IMG/VR virus record: IMGVR_UViG_3300013132_000023
Span: 1-64,000 of that record
Strand: one strand, 5' to 3'
Length of the DNA stretch: 64,000 bases
Source: a virus
The position numbers and the translations under genes were made by a program. Of this stretch, positions 31,855-41,604 are shown one piece after another (position 1 is the stretch's first letter; the number at the start of each line of letters is the position of its first letter). A model generated the notes under the pieces. The model saw only the letters and a list, made by a program, of their open reading frames with translations. It did no database searches and was not told where the DNA came from.

Positions 31855-32616
31855 ATGGTAGAACGTACTTTTAAGGCAACGGATCGCAATGGTAGCGTGC
31901 AAGAGTTTGAACTCAAGCCGCCCAGCTTGTCCGAGGAAAATGAAGGCGAGCGTCAGTATCGCATAGCCTATAGTAAGGCTCTTGTCGAAGGTATATTCCC
32001 TCGTGAAAAGCTTAGAGAACTCATGCGTGAACACGGCATGTGGACCGAGGAAGACGACAAAGAACTTAAGAAAGCGGTCGGCAAGATTGCGGTTTTTCAA
32101 ATAGAGCTTCGTCGTGCCGAAACAGAGGGAGACGAAAAGGCGTGTCTTAAAGCAGCCCAGGGCATTGGAGAAGCCCGTCGTCGTATGTGGGAACTGTTCC
32201 TTGTACAGCAAAGTGTATACATGAACTCTGCTGAAGGCATTGCAGAAATGATTAAAACTGAAGCAATCATGGCTGCATGTACTAGATTAAAGTCTACTGG
32301 CGAACGTTATTGGAAAGACTATCCAGAATACGTACGCGAGCGTGATCTTAATAGCAAGTCATCCGTGTATCCTAGCGTCATTGAGGTTCAAACGAAAATT
32401 CTGGATAGTGCTCGCGTAGACCTCATGTCTGATTTTCCAGAACATCGCTATTTGAAGAGTGCAGAAGAACGAATTATTGACCGTGAAATTGAAGAACAGG
32501 TTTCTCGCGAAATTCAAACTCGTGCAGAAAAAGCCATTAAGGCAGACAAGTCCTCTACAAAGAAGAAAGTAAAACGTGGTAAGTCCGTGGAAGCTAGACC
32601 TAATTCGGCCAAGTGA
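31855..32616 (+). CDS. Tail assembly-type protein (253 aa)
   Basis: Starts MVERTFKATDRNGSVQEFEL after AGGAGC. Acidic N-terminal half, then a long charged helix and a Lys/Ser-rich tail. Position two genes before the tape measure fits a tail assembly chaperone; no sequence motif proves it. Its end overlaps the next frame by 41 bases. Confidence 0.55.
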   Translation: MVERTFKATDRNGSVQEFELKPPSLSEENEGERQYRIAYSKALVEGIFPREKLRELMREHGMWTEEDDKELKKAVGKIAVFQIELRRAETEGDEKACLKAAQGIGEARRRMWELFLVQQSVYMNSAEGIAEMIKTEAIMAACTRLKSTGERYWKDYPEYVRERDLNSKSSVYPSVIEVQTKILDSARVDLMSDFPEHRYLKSAEERIIDREIEEQVSREIQTRAEKAIKADKSSTKKKVKRGKSVEARPNSAK

Positions 32617-33223
32617 CGCGATTACAATCGCTGTCAATCAGGCTTGGGCCGACGCTCTCGCAGATCTTGAGAAGTGGATAGGGACAGACCTTATCGACGC
32701 CATGATCTACGGGGGTCTCGGTATTCAGGGTATTTCACAAACTACATTCTATCGTTTTATTTCAAGCCCAGAAGGATTGAGTGAACTTGGTATTGAAAGT
32801 TCTGAGCCGCCTCGTTTGTTAGACGCTTATAGAGATTCATTTAAAGTTTCTCGTAACAACAAAATCATCATGTTGAAATTTGGTGATGTTGCTAGACTTA
32901 AGCTTGGTACTCCTCATCCTGCATCTGGTACTGGATTCTTGCAAATCGATTCTTGGATGGAGTGGATTTTGGATGGAGTTAATGTTGGTAGTGGATATGT
33001 TCCTCGTACAAAACTGCCTCGCAATGCACAGAAACGTATTCGTATCAATTCTGCTCCTGGTGGCTTAATGCTTCCTCGTGGTGTTTTTGGTAGCACTGGT
33101 TCTTGGCGTTTTCCGACAAGTCTGAATGACTATGACATGGATTGGTTTAAAACAAACATTGCTGCGATTGAGTCTGCAATAACTGATGCGATAACATTGT
33201 TTCTAACACGGAAATTAACCTAA
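32576..33223 (+). CDS. Unknown tail protein (215 aa)
   Basis: Reads from a GTG inside the end of the preceding gene in the +1 frame; no strong ribosome site is visible, so re-initiation or frameshifting is possible. The product has a helical N-terminal half (ITIAVNQAWADALADLEKWI) and a Gly/Pro-rich strand region near the C-terminus. It joins the tape measure gene by an overlap of one base (TAATGG). A minor tail or tail-completion role is inferred from position. Confidence 0.55.
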   Translation: MVSPWKLDLIRPSDAITIAVNQAWADALADLEKWIGTDLIDAMIYGGLGIQGISQTTFYRFISSPEGLSELGIESSEPPRLLDAYRDSFKVSRNNKIIMLKFGDVARLKLGTPHPASGTGFLQIDSWMEWILDGVNVGSGYVPRTKLPRNAQKRIRINSAPGGLMLPRGVFGSTGSWRFPTSLNDYDMDWFKTNIAAIESAITDAITLFLTRKLT

Positions 33224-36200
33224 TGGCAAGAGTACAGCTAGAGGCCGTATTGCGATTGGTTGATGTGCAAATCAACCCACAGGTTTTCCGTCGTATTAGT
33301 CAATCTGTTGCCGGAATGCCTGGATCATTAGCAAACGTAAACGTTAATCTTAGACAAACGGTTACGCATGCAAACAATTTGAATCGTAGATTGCAGCAAA
33401 CAACGCAAACGCTCAGCAATAGCGAGCGTGCTGCACGTCTTTTGTTGCAGCGTATGGCACAGTTTGCAATCTTGTTGCCAACTTTTGCAACATTGAATCG
33501 TGCTATTCAAGGTAGCGTTTCTTTCTTGTTTGAATTTGATAGTGCTCTTCGTGATATCGTACGTACTGACGTTAGTAGTCTCAGGGATCGCATGGAGGAG
33601 ATTGGCGATACTGCACTGAGAACTGCTATGGATCTTGGTGTAGTAGCACAAGAAGTTCTCAATGTTACTAAGACATTCGTGCAAGCTGGTTTAAGCATCG
33701 AGGACGCCCAAGAACGTGCTCGTCTTGCTATTATTGCTACACAAGTATCAACACTAGATACCGAAGGTGCTGTACAGTTTTTGATTACGGCCACCAATCA
33801 ATTTGGACTCAATACTGATCAATTGAAATCTTCTCTTGATGCTTTAGTTAAAGTTGAAGACTTGGCAGCCGTTGAAGCTCAAGACATTTCCGAAGCGTTT
33901 CGTACGGGTGGTAACTCTATGGCTAGCTTCGGCAAGAACATTAATGATGCTATTGGATTGATTTCTGCATTAAAGCAACAGAGCGGTAAATCTGGTCGTG
34001 AAATCGGTACCTTCTTTAAGACTTTACAGACCCGTATCTTCGCTGCTGGTGAGTCGCGTGATGCACTTGAAGCTCTTGGTGTTGAAGTAGAAAATCTTGA
34101 TGGTACTTTGCGTCCTACGCTTACTGTTTTGAATGACATGAAGGCGGCTTTTGATGGATTGACAGAAGCACAGGCCGCTAATGCTAGTAAGGCTATTGCT
34201 GGAGTTCGTCAATTTGAAGCGTTGGATGCGACTTTAAAATCTTTGAAGCGTGCTAACGAACTGTCTACGGAAGCCTCCGAGGCTGCTGGTGCCGTAGATC
34301 AAAAGCGTACGGTAACTGATCAAAAACTTGAAATTCAATTGGGCAAATTGATTGCACAAGGTCAGGCTTTTGCTGAAGCTCTTGGTGATGCTGGCTTAGA
34401 AGATGCAATTAACAAGGTGTTAAAAGTTGCAACCAAATTGCTTGGTGTTTTCACTAGTGTTGTGGATATGATTTCGCAAGCCGGTGGTAGCATTACGCCG
34501 TTACTTGCTCTTGCTGGTGTTCGTATTGGTGGTAGCGTTTTAGGTTTTGCTAGTGGTGGTGCTCCTGGTGGTGGCGGTATGCAAGCTCCTCAACCTGGAC
34601 AGCAAGGTTTTATTGGTCCACTAACGCAATCTCAAGCGGCAATGGCAAGCTTGGGAACTGATTTAAAGCGTCTTGGCTCTATTGCCGTTGACGGTGGCAA
34701 GGCTCTTGGTATCATGGCTTACAATGTTGGCGTGAACACTAAGGCCACTTCGATGTATGGCTATACTACTTCGATTGCGTCAAGGACATTAACTCAACAT
34801 ACGGCTGCCGTTATGGCAAATGCTAGGGCTCTTACTGCATCTGCCGCAGCTTCATTTCAGAATAGAGTTGCGAATCTTCAAGGAGCAACTTCAATGGTAG
34901 CGATTACACTTGCTGCCTCAATGTTGCCGAAGGTATTTGAAGTTCTTGAAGAAAAAGCCGGTGGTCTTGGTGGACAATTAGGTCAAGGTGCCGCTGCTTT
35001 TACTGGTATTGCCGGTGAGAGTGCTACGCTCGCTGCTCAATTTGCAGTGCTTGGTCCTCAAGCAGCCGGTATTGCTGCTTTTTTCGGAGCGTTAACAGGA
35101 AGCGTTTCACGTTTCTTTGACGCATTGGAAGAACGCATTAAAACATTTAGTGAACAAGCCGAATTGTCAAATCGAGACGGTAGAGTTTCTGCTGCCGAGT
35201 TTCGATTACAGGGTGGTGGACGCCTAGGTTCCGAAGCTCAAGCTAGCTTTATTGAAGTCTTAGAGAATAGCGTTAAAGGCGTAGAACTTGGTCAGCCTCT
35301 TGCAGCGGCTATTCAAAAATCATTTGATCAAGCCGCAAAAGGCAAGGGGTTTGGAGATCTTAAAATTGCTGGTGACGAATTACGTGAATCGTTACTTGGA
35401 AACGTTAATGTCATTAAGGCTCTTGTTGATACCAACCAGGGTTATTTAAAGTCTGTTGCTGATTCCGAGGGACGCTTAGAACAATTCACTCAATTACAAG
35501 ATGGTCTTGCAGACGGTACGTTAAAGTCTGGCGAAGCCTTTGGTTTACTCGTTCGTGCTCTTGGTGCTGGTGAAGTTGAAATTGACCGTGTAACTGGCCT
35601 CATTAAGAAGTCTTTGTCATTTGAAGAATTCAAAGCAGCACAAGATACTCTAGAACTAGCTGACGGTATTCGTCTATTAGGTCGCGAACTAGGACTTGCA
35701 AAACTCGGTCCAGAGGCATTATCTGATGAATTGGTGCGTCTTGAAAGTGAATTCTTGGTTACGCAAGAAGCTTCTGAGCGTACTCAAGAATCTCTTCGTG
35801 AAACCCTTAACGCGGCAATCTTAAATCTTGGTGACGTAAACTTTGCTAAGAACGTTAAGTTCCAAGACTTGCTTGCCGATTTACTTGATACACCAGAAAC
35901 TTTTGATACTGATTCTATTGAAGCTTTCAAGGAAGTAATTCGTGGTTTGCCAAAAGCTGAACGCGAAGCCGCTGAAGACATTTTGGAAATTGTTAAGCAA
36001 CAAGTTGAAGACAAGATTGATTTGCAAAAAGCTGAAAACGACATGATTGCAGAACAGTCTCGTCGTCGTAAGGCTTTGTTTGATGCAGAAGCGGTTGCAA
36101 CACAGAATGCATTCGAAGCTTCTCGTAAGTTTACTGCTGAGTTGATGAAGTTTGGAGATGCCGTTAACACAGAGGTATTAGCGTCTTTCCAGAACCTAAC

Positions 36201-38418
36201 TCTTCTTGATGTGGAAGATGTACTTGCTGGTACTTCGGGTCTTGGCGAAGGATTACAGCAAGTAATCATGAGTGCTTTTGCAGATCCTATCACTCAGGCT
36301 GAACAAGTTCTTGCGGCAGCTACGGCTTCTACTCAGGCAGAATTAGACATTCTTGCAAAGCGTCTTGAAATTGTCAATGGCAAGTTAGAAGACTCTGCTA
36401 ATTCGAATAACATTGCTGCTTTGACTACAGAGAAGCGTGCAATTGAATTGCAGATGGAAACTACTAAGCAATCTGGTGCAATTGCGGCCACAGAAGCTAA
36501 GATCAAAATACTGGAAGCTGAAAAAGAAGCTGCCGAAGAAGCCGCCGAACGTGAAAAAGAGCGTCTAGAGGCTTTGGAAAAACTAGCAGATGCGTCTAGA
36601 GCATTTGACAATGAGTTGCGTAAGATCAATCAGGGCTTTGAAGAATTCATGCAACAAAGAGTTGATGATCTTTTAAGCCAAGAAGCAGATGCACAGTCTG
36701 AACTTAAAGACGCACAACAACAAGTGTTGGCTTCTACTCAAGGTCTCGCTGAAGCGTATGATGGTTTGATTCAAGCTCAACTTAACTACAATGGTGTAAT
36801 TGCCGAAGCTCAAATCAAGAGCAATTTACTTGCTCGTGACATTGGTAAGCTTACTGGTGCGATTTTTAGTTTTGATGGCGAGCTTTCGGCCATTGGTGTT
36901 GCTTTTAGAAACGTGTTAAATGACTCAAACATTACTCTTGGTAAGCGTATTGAACTAGAGCGTCAGCTTGCTGATGAAACACTTGCTTTCTTGCAACAGG
37001 CTAAAGACGAAATTGTAAACGCCGGTATTGGTATTTTTGGACAGACTGGTCAAGAAAATCAGGCTCTTGGACAGGGCATTGCTGGTTTACAGTTTGTTGC
37101 AGAACAACTAGGCGGTTCGTTTGAAGCTTTCTTGAACATGAGTCAAGGAGACTTAGCAGGAGTAAGTCAGACATTGTTGTCATTACCGGCAGAGTTCCGT
37201 CAACAAATTCTCAATGCCCTTTCGTTCTTGCCAAGCACCATGAACGTTGGTGGCTTCTCTGTAGAACAGCTAACTGAAGCAATTGGACAGGTTGGTGCAG
37301 GAGTTGCACCCGAGTCTGGATTGCCATCTATTGAAGAACTAAACAATCAACAAGTTGAGCAATTAACAAAACTACAAGAGCTTGCCTTGCAAGACGCACA
37401 GCTACAATTTGCACAGGTTCTTTCGGCCCAAGAACAAGTTGCAGTTGCACAGGAGGCTGTTGCTGCTGCACAAATTGCACAAGAGCGTGCTTCGCAAAAC
37501 CTTACCGAGGTTCGTGATGCTGTTCTCCAGGAAATGGCGGTTTTGGAAACGGCTAACGCTGAACGTATAGAACTCTTGAATGCAGTTATTGCAACTGACG
37601 ATAAGAATACATTGATGATGATCGAAAAAGAAGCACAGGCTTTTGCAGATCAAAACTCTGTGTTCCGTGAAGTTGGAGACAATATTGTCAAAGGAATTGC
37701 AAGTGCAATTGGAGCCAAGTTGGCTGTACTTGAAGCTACTGCCAATGTTGCTAACATGGCTAGGGGATATATTCCAAACTTTGCTGGTGGTAATTTGTCA
37801 CCGGACGAAGCCGCTGGTTTGTTACGTGCTGCGTCTCGCGAAAAGCGTGCTATGCCAGCCGGTGCTGGACTTGCTGTAGCCAATACAAGTGAAGCTATCA
37901 TTCCTATGCGATATCGAGGATTTGTTCCTAATTTCCAGGATGGTAATGCGTCTCCAATTGCTGCTGGTATTTCTGCTATCAAGCAAATTAACGAAACTGT
38001 TGTTGCGGCTATCGCTCGTTCGGTTACGCAGTCACTTAGTAATTTGGATAGTGGTACTCAGTCTTCGGAATTGCTCACGGAAGTTGTTGCAGAATTGCGT
38101 GACATTAGAGATACCCTTGTTAACGTTGAAGAATCTAATGTACAGATTCAAGCCAACACCTTACAAACTGGTACAGGAACACAAACACAACAGTCTTCTG
38201 CAAATTCTGATGTACGTATTGTACTTGAAACGAACCAGAGAAATCAGATTGCTGTTAGCGGTCTTGAGGGTCTTCGTGAACAAATTTCGGTTGCCGTTAA
38301 GGAAGCTGCTGCGGAACAAGTTGATCAGCAACTTGCAACACTATTGTCGGAACTCGATAACATTCTTTCTGCACTCCAAGAGCGTGGCATTATCTCTAGC
38401 CTAGGTCAAGCACGATGA
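33223..38418 (+). CDS. Tape measure protein
   Basis: At 1731 residues the longest tail protein; sets tail length and is probably injected with DNA. Near residues 85-430 it has the phage minor-tail TMP domain (RTGGNSMASFGKNINDAIGL, then QQSGKSGREIGTFFK). Hydrophobic Ala/Gly-rich segments lie at about 440-620. Long coiled-coil stretches follow, ending in a region with two copies of a (Y/F)(I/V)PNF motif: GYIPNF at 1515-1520 and GFVPNF at 1566-1571. Large phage tape measures often carry this motif near the C-terminus. The short overlap with the following gene (ATGA) indicates coupling. Confidence 0.9.
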   Translation: MARVQLEAVLRLVDVQINPQVFRRISQSVAGMPGSLANVNVNLRQTVTHANNLNRRLQQTTQTLSNSERAARLLLQRMAQFAILLPTFATLNRAIQGSVSFLFEFDSALRDIVRTDVSSLRDRMEEIGDTALRTAMDLGVVAQEVLNVTKTFVQAGLSIEDAQERARLAIIATQVSTLDTEGAVQFLITATNQFGLNTDQLKSSLDALVKVEDLAAVEAQDISEAFRTGGNSMASFGKNINDAIGLISALKQQSGKSGREIGTFFKTLQTRIFAAGESRDALEALGVEVENLDGTLRPTLTVLNDMKAAFDGLTEAQAANASKAIAGVRQFEALDATLKSLKRANELSTEASEAAGAVDQKRTVTDQKLEIQLGKLIAQGQAFAEALGDAGLEDAINKVLKVATKLLGVFTSVVDMISQAGGSITPLLALAGVRIGGSVLGFASGGAPGGGGMQAPQPGQQGFIGPLTQSQAAMASLGTDLKRLGSIAVDGGKALGIMAYNVGVNTKATSMYGYTTSIASRTLTQHTAAVMANARALTASAAASFQNRVANLQGATSMVAITLAASMLPKVFEVLEEKAGGLGGQLGQGAAAFTGIAGESATLAAQFAVLGPQAAGIAAFFGALTGSVSRFFDALEERIKTFSEQAELSNRDGRVSAAEFRLQGGGRLGSEAQASFIEVLENSVKGVELGQPLAAAIQKSFDQAAKGKGFGDLKIAGDELRESLLGNVNVIKALVDTNQGYLKSVADSEGRLEQFTQLQDGLADGTLKSGEAFGLLVRALGAGEVEIDRVTGLIKKSLSFEEFKAAQDTLELADGIRLLGRELGLAKLGPEALSDELVRLESEFLVTQEASERTQESLRETLNAAILNLGDVNFAKNVKFQDLLADLLDTPETFDTDSIEAFKEVIRGLPKAEREAAEDILEIVKQQVEDKIDLQKAENDMIAEQSRRRKALFDAEAVATQNAFEASRKFTAELMKFGDAVNTEVLASFQNLTLLDVEDVLAGTSGLGEGLQQVIMSAFADPITQAEQVLAAATASTQAELDILAKRLEIVNGKLEDSANSNNIAALTTEKRAIELQMETTKQSGAIAATEAKIKILEAEKEAAEEAAEREKERLEALEKLADASRAFDNELRKINQGFEEFMQQRVDDLLSQEADAQSELKDAQQQVLASTQGLAEAYDGLIQAQLNYNGVIAEAQIKSNLLARDIGKLTGAIFSFDGELSAIGVAFRNVLNDSNITLGKRIELERQLADETLAFLQQAKDEIVNAGIGIFGQTGQENQALGQGIAGLQFVAEQLGGSFEAFLNMSQGDLAGVSQTLLSLPAEFRQQILNALSFLPSTMNVGGFSVEQLTEAIGQVGAGVAPESGLPSIEELNNQQVEQLTKLQELALQDAQLQFAQVLSAQEQVAVAQEAVAAAQIAQERASQNLTEVRDAVLQEMAVLETANAERIELLNAVIATDDKNTLMMIEKEAQAFADQNSVFREVGDNIVKGIASAIGAKLAVLEATANVANMARGYIPNFAGGNLSPDEAAGLLRAASREKRAMPAGAGLAVANTSEAIIPMRYRGFVPNFQDGNASPIAAGISAIKQINETVVAAIARSVTQSLSNLDSGTQSSELLTEVVAELRDIRDTLVNVEESNVQIQANTLQTGTGTQTQQSSANSDVRIVLETNQRNQIAVSGLEGLREQISVAVKEAAAEQVDQQLATLLSELDNILSALQERGIISSLGQAR

Positions 38419-39920
38419 ACGTCTTATCTCAAGTTCCCAATCCGCCGTTAGCAGCCGTTGAAGTTTACTATAATGGCTGCAAGCTAACGCCAGCTCCATT
38501 AATTGATTGGACGATTGAACCGCAGTTTGACGATGCTGGTGTTCGTACCGCTAATCTCAATCGTTTGACTCTTACTGGCACCGTACTTGTAACTCCGTCT
38601 GGTAGTTACGAGCAAATGTTCATTAAGCAAACTGAACTACGTAACGCGTTTTCGGTTGATGATGCTGATTTCGTTATCTTAGCTGGTCCTGGTAACAAGA
38701 CTTTATCGCCGGGTACGATTATTTCGTCTGGTCTAAGACCAAAAGTCACTAGCGTTAGCGTTCCGGCAGATACTCAATTCATACGTATTGACTATAGTGT
38801 TGAACTAGAAGACTTAGTAACCGCTTCTGGTGTTAGTGGTGTTACATCAAGCTTAAGCGACCAATGGTCGTTTAGAGAAAATCCAGATACTTGTACTGTT
38901 CAGGTTACGCACAACATTAGTGCCGAAGGACCGGACGGTGAGTCTGATAAGTTTGAGCAGGCTATGCGTGCAGTTCAAGCACGTATTGGTATTGACAAGC
39001 TGCCACTTGCTATTCCATTCTTTGTACAACCAAATGCTTCTGGTTTGTTTGGCATTACTCATCCGTCAAATCCTGCTGGCGGTCCTATTTTCGAAGTGTC
39101 TGTACAGCGTGAAGAAGTTGCTGACGTATCTAATGGTACGTATCAGGTAACAGAAATCTTTACGATTGTTAGTGGCGTACCATTCTACTATACGTCACGC
39201 ACAGAGTCTTTTGAAGAAGACGTAAATGGTGTTGCAACCGTAACGGTTGCCGGTACCGTTCAAGGACTTGGACGTACGTTGACGCCAAATTATCCGGATG
39301 GTGGTGTTGGCTTTGAAAGAGCCTGCTCTGGATTCATTAATCACGTTAAGCCTAAGTTACGCTGGGAAGCTTCTGGCGTTTACGTTAAGTTCAAGGAGGG
39401 TGGAAATGGAAGCGGTATTGCCGTCTACAATCCTACCTCGTATTCTGTATCACAAAATAAGTGCCGTGGCACTGTCGATTTTTCTATTACTTTTACAGAC
39501 GATCCCGCTGCTAATTTACCAAGTGGTATAGTAAGTAGCAGTTGTAGCGTTTCTATGGTTGAAGGAATTAGATTGTATGCTACTCATGCAATTCCGTTTA
39601 GACGCCTTGGAAACATCATACAAGACATTAAGACTACAACGGAAGGATCTATCTCTATTCAATGTCAAGCAACTTCGAAGAATACTGGCAATCCGACTGT
39701 AGATACAAATCGTGCTATTCAGTATGTTCAAGATGAACTTAATCGTCTTAAGAGCTTACACGCCAATCCGGCCAATTTTGTAACTCTTCGTATTTCGAAC
39801 TTGAATCAACAGTTTAGTGCAACCGATCTTACCAGTCAGGCTACACTTGATTTTGCATTCACTGTTGATCTATCAACGACACCTGATGTGAATTCTAACA
39901 TTGCATTGAGGACAATCTAA
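38415..39920 (+). CDS. Tail tip/distal tail-type protein (501 aa)
   Basis: A 501-residue beta-rich protein coupled to the tape measure gene by an ATGA overlap. Strand-rich throughout with many Thr/Ser/Val and no enzymatic motif. Genes immediately after a tape measure commonly encode distal-tail (Dit-like) or hub proteins; the length, longer than a simple Dit, suggests an extra galectin- or tube-like domain. Function inferred from position. Confidence 0.6.
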   Translation: MNVLSQVPNPPLAAVEVYYNGCKLTPAPLIDWTIEPQFDDAGVRTANLNRLTLTGTVLVTPSGSYEQMFIKQTELRNAFSVDDADFVILAGPGNKTLSPGTIISSGLRPKVTSVSVPADTQFIRIDYSVELEDLVTASGVSGVTSSLSDQWSFRENPDTCTVQVTHNISAEGPDGESDKFEQAMRAVQARIGIDKLPLAIPFFVQPNASGLFGITHPSNPAGGPIFEVSVQREEVADVSNGTYQVTEIFTIVSGVPFYYTSRTESFEEDVNGVATVTVAGTVQGLGRTLTPNYPDGGVGFERACSGFINHVKPKLRWEASGVYVKFKEGGNGSGIAVYNPTSYSVSQNKCRGTVDFSITFTDDPAANLPSGIVSSSCSVSMVEGIRLYATHAIPFRRLGNIIQDIKTTTEGSISIQCQATSKNTGNPTVDTNRAIQYVQDELNRLKSLHANPANFVTLRISNLNQQFSATDLTSQATLDFAFTVDLSTTPDVNSNIALRTI

Positions 39921-40480
39921 TGGTTCAGTTTCCTGATGTTGAATGGATTCAGCAGAGTCTATCGATTAATCCTTCTGGATCAAGGCACTTAAAGCTAGGT
40001 GCTGCTGGATTCTTGCGTGTTTTGGACACGAGTGCTGGTGGTGTTCTGGATTTTGGTCAGTTGAACACTACTGGTTCTGGATCTATCACGTCCACTAAAC
40101 TGGCTTATGCTAGAGTTAATGACTTGGGTGATGCTAGTGGCGTTTTCAACATGCGATTCTTCCTTGTGAATACGTCTGCATGGGGTGCTGGTACCTTCCG
40201 ATTTTTAGAGCGAAAGACATTGCACTTTGTCCCAAGTCTTTCATTGAATTCGTCTGCTAACAATACGCCTACGGTAGTGCCGTCACAAGCGAATTTGTCT
40301 GGTACTATTACTACTCCAGAGTTTCCATTGGGTAAACCTTGGATGAGTGGAATAGCCGACATTGACGTAAGTCAATATGTTTATCTTGCTGTTGAAGCTA
40401 GTAGTGATGTACCTATTGGAACGTATGGCGGGGCTGGTGCTGGTTCATTCCGTTACAGGTTGATTTATGACTTCTCATGA
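39920..40480 (+). CDS. Small tail fibre/jelly-roll protein A (186 aa)
   Basis: Beta-rich 186-residue protein with a conserved ending (VPIGTYGGAGAGSFRYRLIYDFS) that aligns with the endings of the products of 40651-41298 and 52703-53368. Its start shares one base with the previous stop. A small beta-sandwich tail decoration or receptor-binding subunit is likely. Confidence 0.6.
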   Translation: MVQFPDVEWIQQSLSINPSGSRHLKLGAAGFLRVLDTSAGGVLDFGQLNTTGSGSITSTKLAYARVNDLGDASGVFNMRFFLVNTSAWGAGTFRFLERKTLHFVPSLSLNSSANNTPTVVPSQANLSGTITTPEFPLGKPWMSGIADIDVSQYVYLAVEASSDVPIGTYGGAGAGSFRYRLIYDFS

Positions 40481-40664
40481 CAAAATCGAACTTCGTAAGG
40501 TAGACGAACCAGAGTTCAATAGTCTGCCACGCGGCGTACGTCTAATTACAGTAGGCGACAAGCTAGTCTTTGCACGCTGTATTGGCAGTCGCTTTATACC
40601 ACTTTCAGATAGCGAACAAGAAAGGCTTCGCGAGAAGCATATTCAATCAAATGGCGGCGGGTGA
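40467..40664 (+). CDS. Unknown small protein (65 aa)
   Basis: Overlaps the preceding gene by 14 bases and the next one by 14. Starts MTSHDKIELRKVDEPEFNSL; a compact strand-loop-strand core is followed by a Glu/Arg helix and Gly-rich end. Short but protein-like in composition, and it bridges the two paralogous tail genes. No family recognised. Confidence 0.5.
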   Translation: MTSHDKIELRKVDEPEFNSLPRGVRLITVGDKLVFARCIGSRFIPLSDSEQERLREKHIQSNGGG

Positions 40665-41298
40665 TTTTCCTGTAATTCGCGTGTTCGAATGGGATACGAC
40701 AGAGATAGCAAGTCCGGTTGGTAACCGTAACTTGCCGGGTGGTTCGTTTGCCTTCAAGAAAATCGTTGCATCCGGATGTGCCACTGCAAATCCTAATTTT
40801 CCTGGCACCACATCGGGAACGTTATTGTTTGAAAACGTAAGGTTTGATCTTACTAATCCGCCTCTTCCATCACACGTAGCTTCAAGAGTAACCGCTATTA
40901 CGTTTAATTTGGCAGCTAGCGGTACAGCAATTTCAGATCTTAGACTATATCTTGTTACTGATTCTGCTTTTCAAGCAGGACAAGATCAAGGACTAGATAG
41001 GGGTTTTATACAGTATGCTCCTAGTGGTAGTTTGTGGTTACCGAATCTCGTATTGGCGTCTGGGGCAGTTGCTCGCCTACCGTTAACTGTTCCTGTTGCT
41101 CCTAACGTACGTCGCCAAGATGGTGGAAATGCCCTCATTGGACAGGACGATGGTAATTCTTCTGAGTTCATTTACATGAATATCGTTGTTCCTCTAGGAA
41201 CTCCTTTGGGGCCTTTTGGCGTATGTGGTTCTGGTCTTTTAAGACTAGGACTAGTGTTTAACTACTGGTCTAATGCTTTTGTATTAGATCTAGGTTAG
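40651..41298 (+). CDS. Small tail fibre/jelly-roll protein B (215 aa)
   Basis: Start chosen at MAAGDFPVIRVFEWDTTEIA; upstream codons lie in the overlap with the preceding gene and are not protein-like. The ending (PLGTPLGPFGVCGSGLLRL) matches the PIGTYGGAGAGSFRYRL ending of the neighbour at 39920-40480. Predicted beta sandwich. The stop codon TAG is the start of the next late element. Confidence 0.6.
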   Translation: MAAGDFPVIRVFEWDTTEIASPVGNRNLPGGSFAFKKIVASGCATANPNFPGTTSGTLLFENVRFDLTNPPLPSHVASRVTAITFNLAASGTAISDLRLYLVTDSAFQAGQDQGLDRGFIQYAPSGSLWLPNLVLASGAVARLPLTVPVAPNVRRQDGGNALIGQDDGNSSEFIYMNIVVPLGTPLGPFGVCGSGLLRLGLVFNYWSNAFVLDLG

Positions 41299-41304
41299 TG
41301 TATT
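41296..41304 (+). promoter_or_regulatory. Late promoter element TTAGTGTATTC
   Basis: Exact consensus copy whose TAG is the stop codon of the preceding gene. Nine bases downstream a six-base hairpin GAGACA-TCG-TGTCTC (41313-41327) would stand at or near the 5' end of the mRNA; start codon 59 bases after the element. Confidence 0.8.
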
Positions 41305-41312
41305 CTTTTTTT

Positions 41313-41327
41313 GAGACATCGTGTCTC
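41313..41327 (+). promoter_or_regulatory. Hairpin at 5' end of the 61-aa gene mRNA
   Basis: GAGACA and TGTCTC pair around TCG, immediately after the expected transcription start of the element at 41296. A 5'-terminal hairpin of this sort usually protects mRNA from degradation. Confidence 0.5.
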
Positions 41328-41362
41328 TTCGGACGTTCGAACTTTTCTTAGGAGGTAATGCT

Positions 41363-41548
41363 ATGGCAACTTTCAATGCAACTAGCAGCACCAACAACGC
41401 AAACCAAGTTCTTTGGAGCTACAGCACACGCCTAGTCTGGCACACAGACCGTGATGTGTCTGGTACCAGCCGTGGTGGCGAAGTTGAAGCTGTACACAAT
41501 CTTGGTGTTGGTGTGGCTACGGGTGATCCTTTCACCAATCTACTGTGA
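41363..41548 (+). CDS. Very small, separately transcribed virion-region protein (61 aa)
   Basis: Begins MATFNATSSTNNANQVLWSY eight bases after AGGAGG, one of the best ribosome sites here. It has its own late promoter and its own terminator, and uses C-ending codons like the capsid and tube genes, so it should be made in large amounts. Its N-terminus is Asn/Ser/Thr-rich and the rest is beta-like with an Arg/Asp-rich loop. No family recognised. An abundant tail decoration subunit is the best guess. Confidence 0.75.
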   Translation: MATFNATSSTNNANQVLWSYSTRLVWHTDRDVSGTSRGGEVEAVHNLGVGVATGDPFTNLL

Positions 41549-41567
41549 TTTTGGGTAGATGAGCTAA

Positions 41568-41604
41568 CTAAGGTCGGGTGCTTAACATGAGCACCCGACC
41601 TTAG
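41568..41604 (+). terminator. Strong terminator overlapping a late promoter
   Basis: CTAAGGTCGGGTGCT (41568-41582) pairs perfectly over 15 bases with AGCACCCGACCTTAG (41590-41604), loop TAACATG. Instead of a plain T tract, the downstream side runs directly into TGTATTTTTA, so the last four stem bases TTAG are also the first four of a late element. Confidence 0.85.

Noticed and set aside
35784-36293. Minus-strand 169-codon frame inside the tape measure gene
   Set aside because: Ser/Ala/Lys-rich antisense of a coiled coil, typical shadow of a strongly coding strand.
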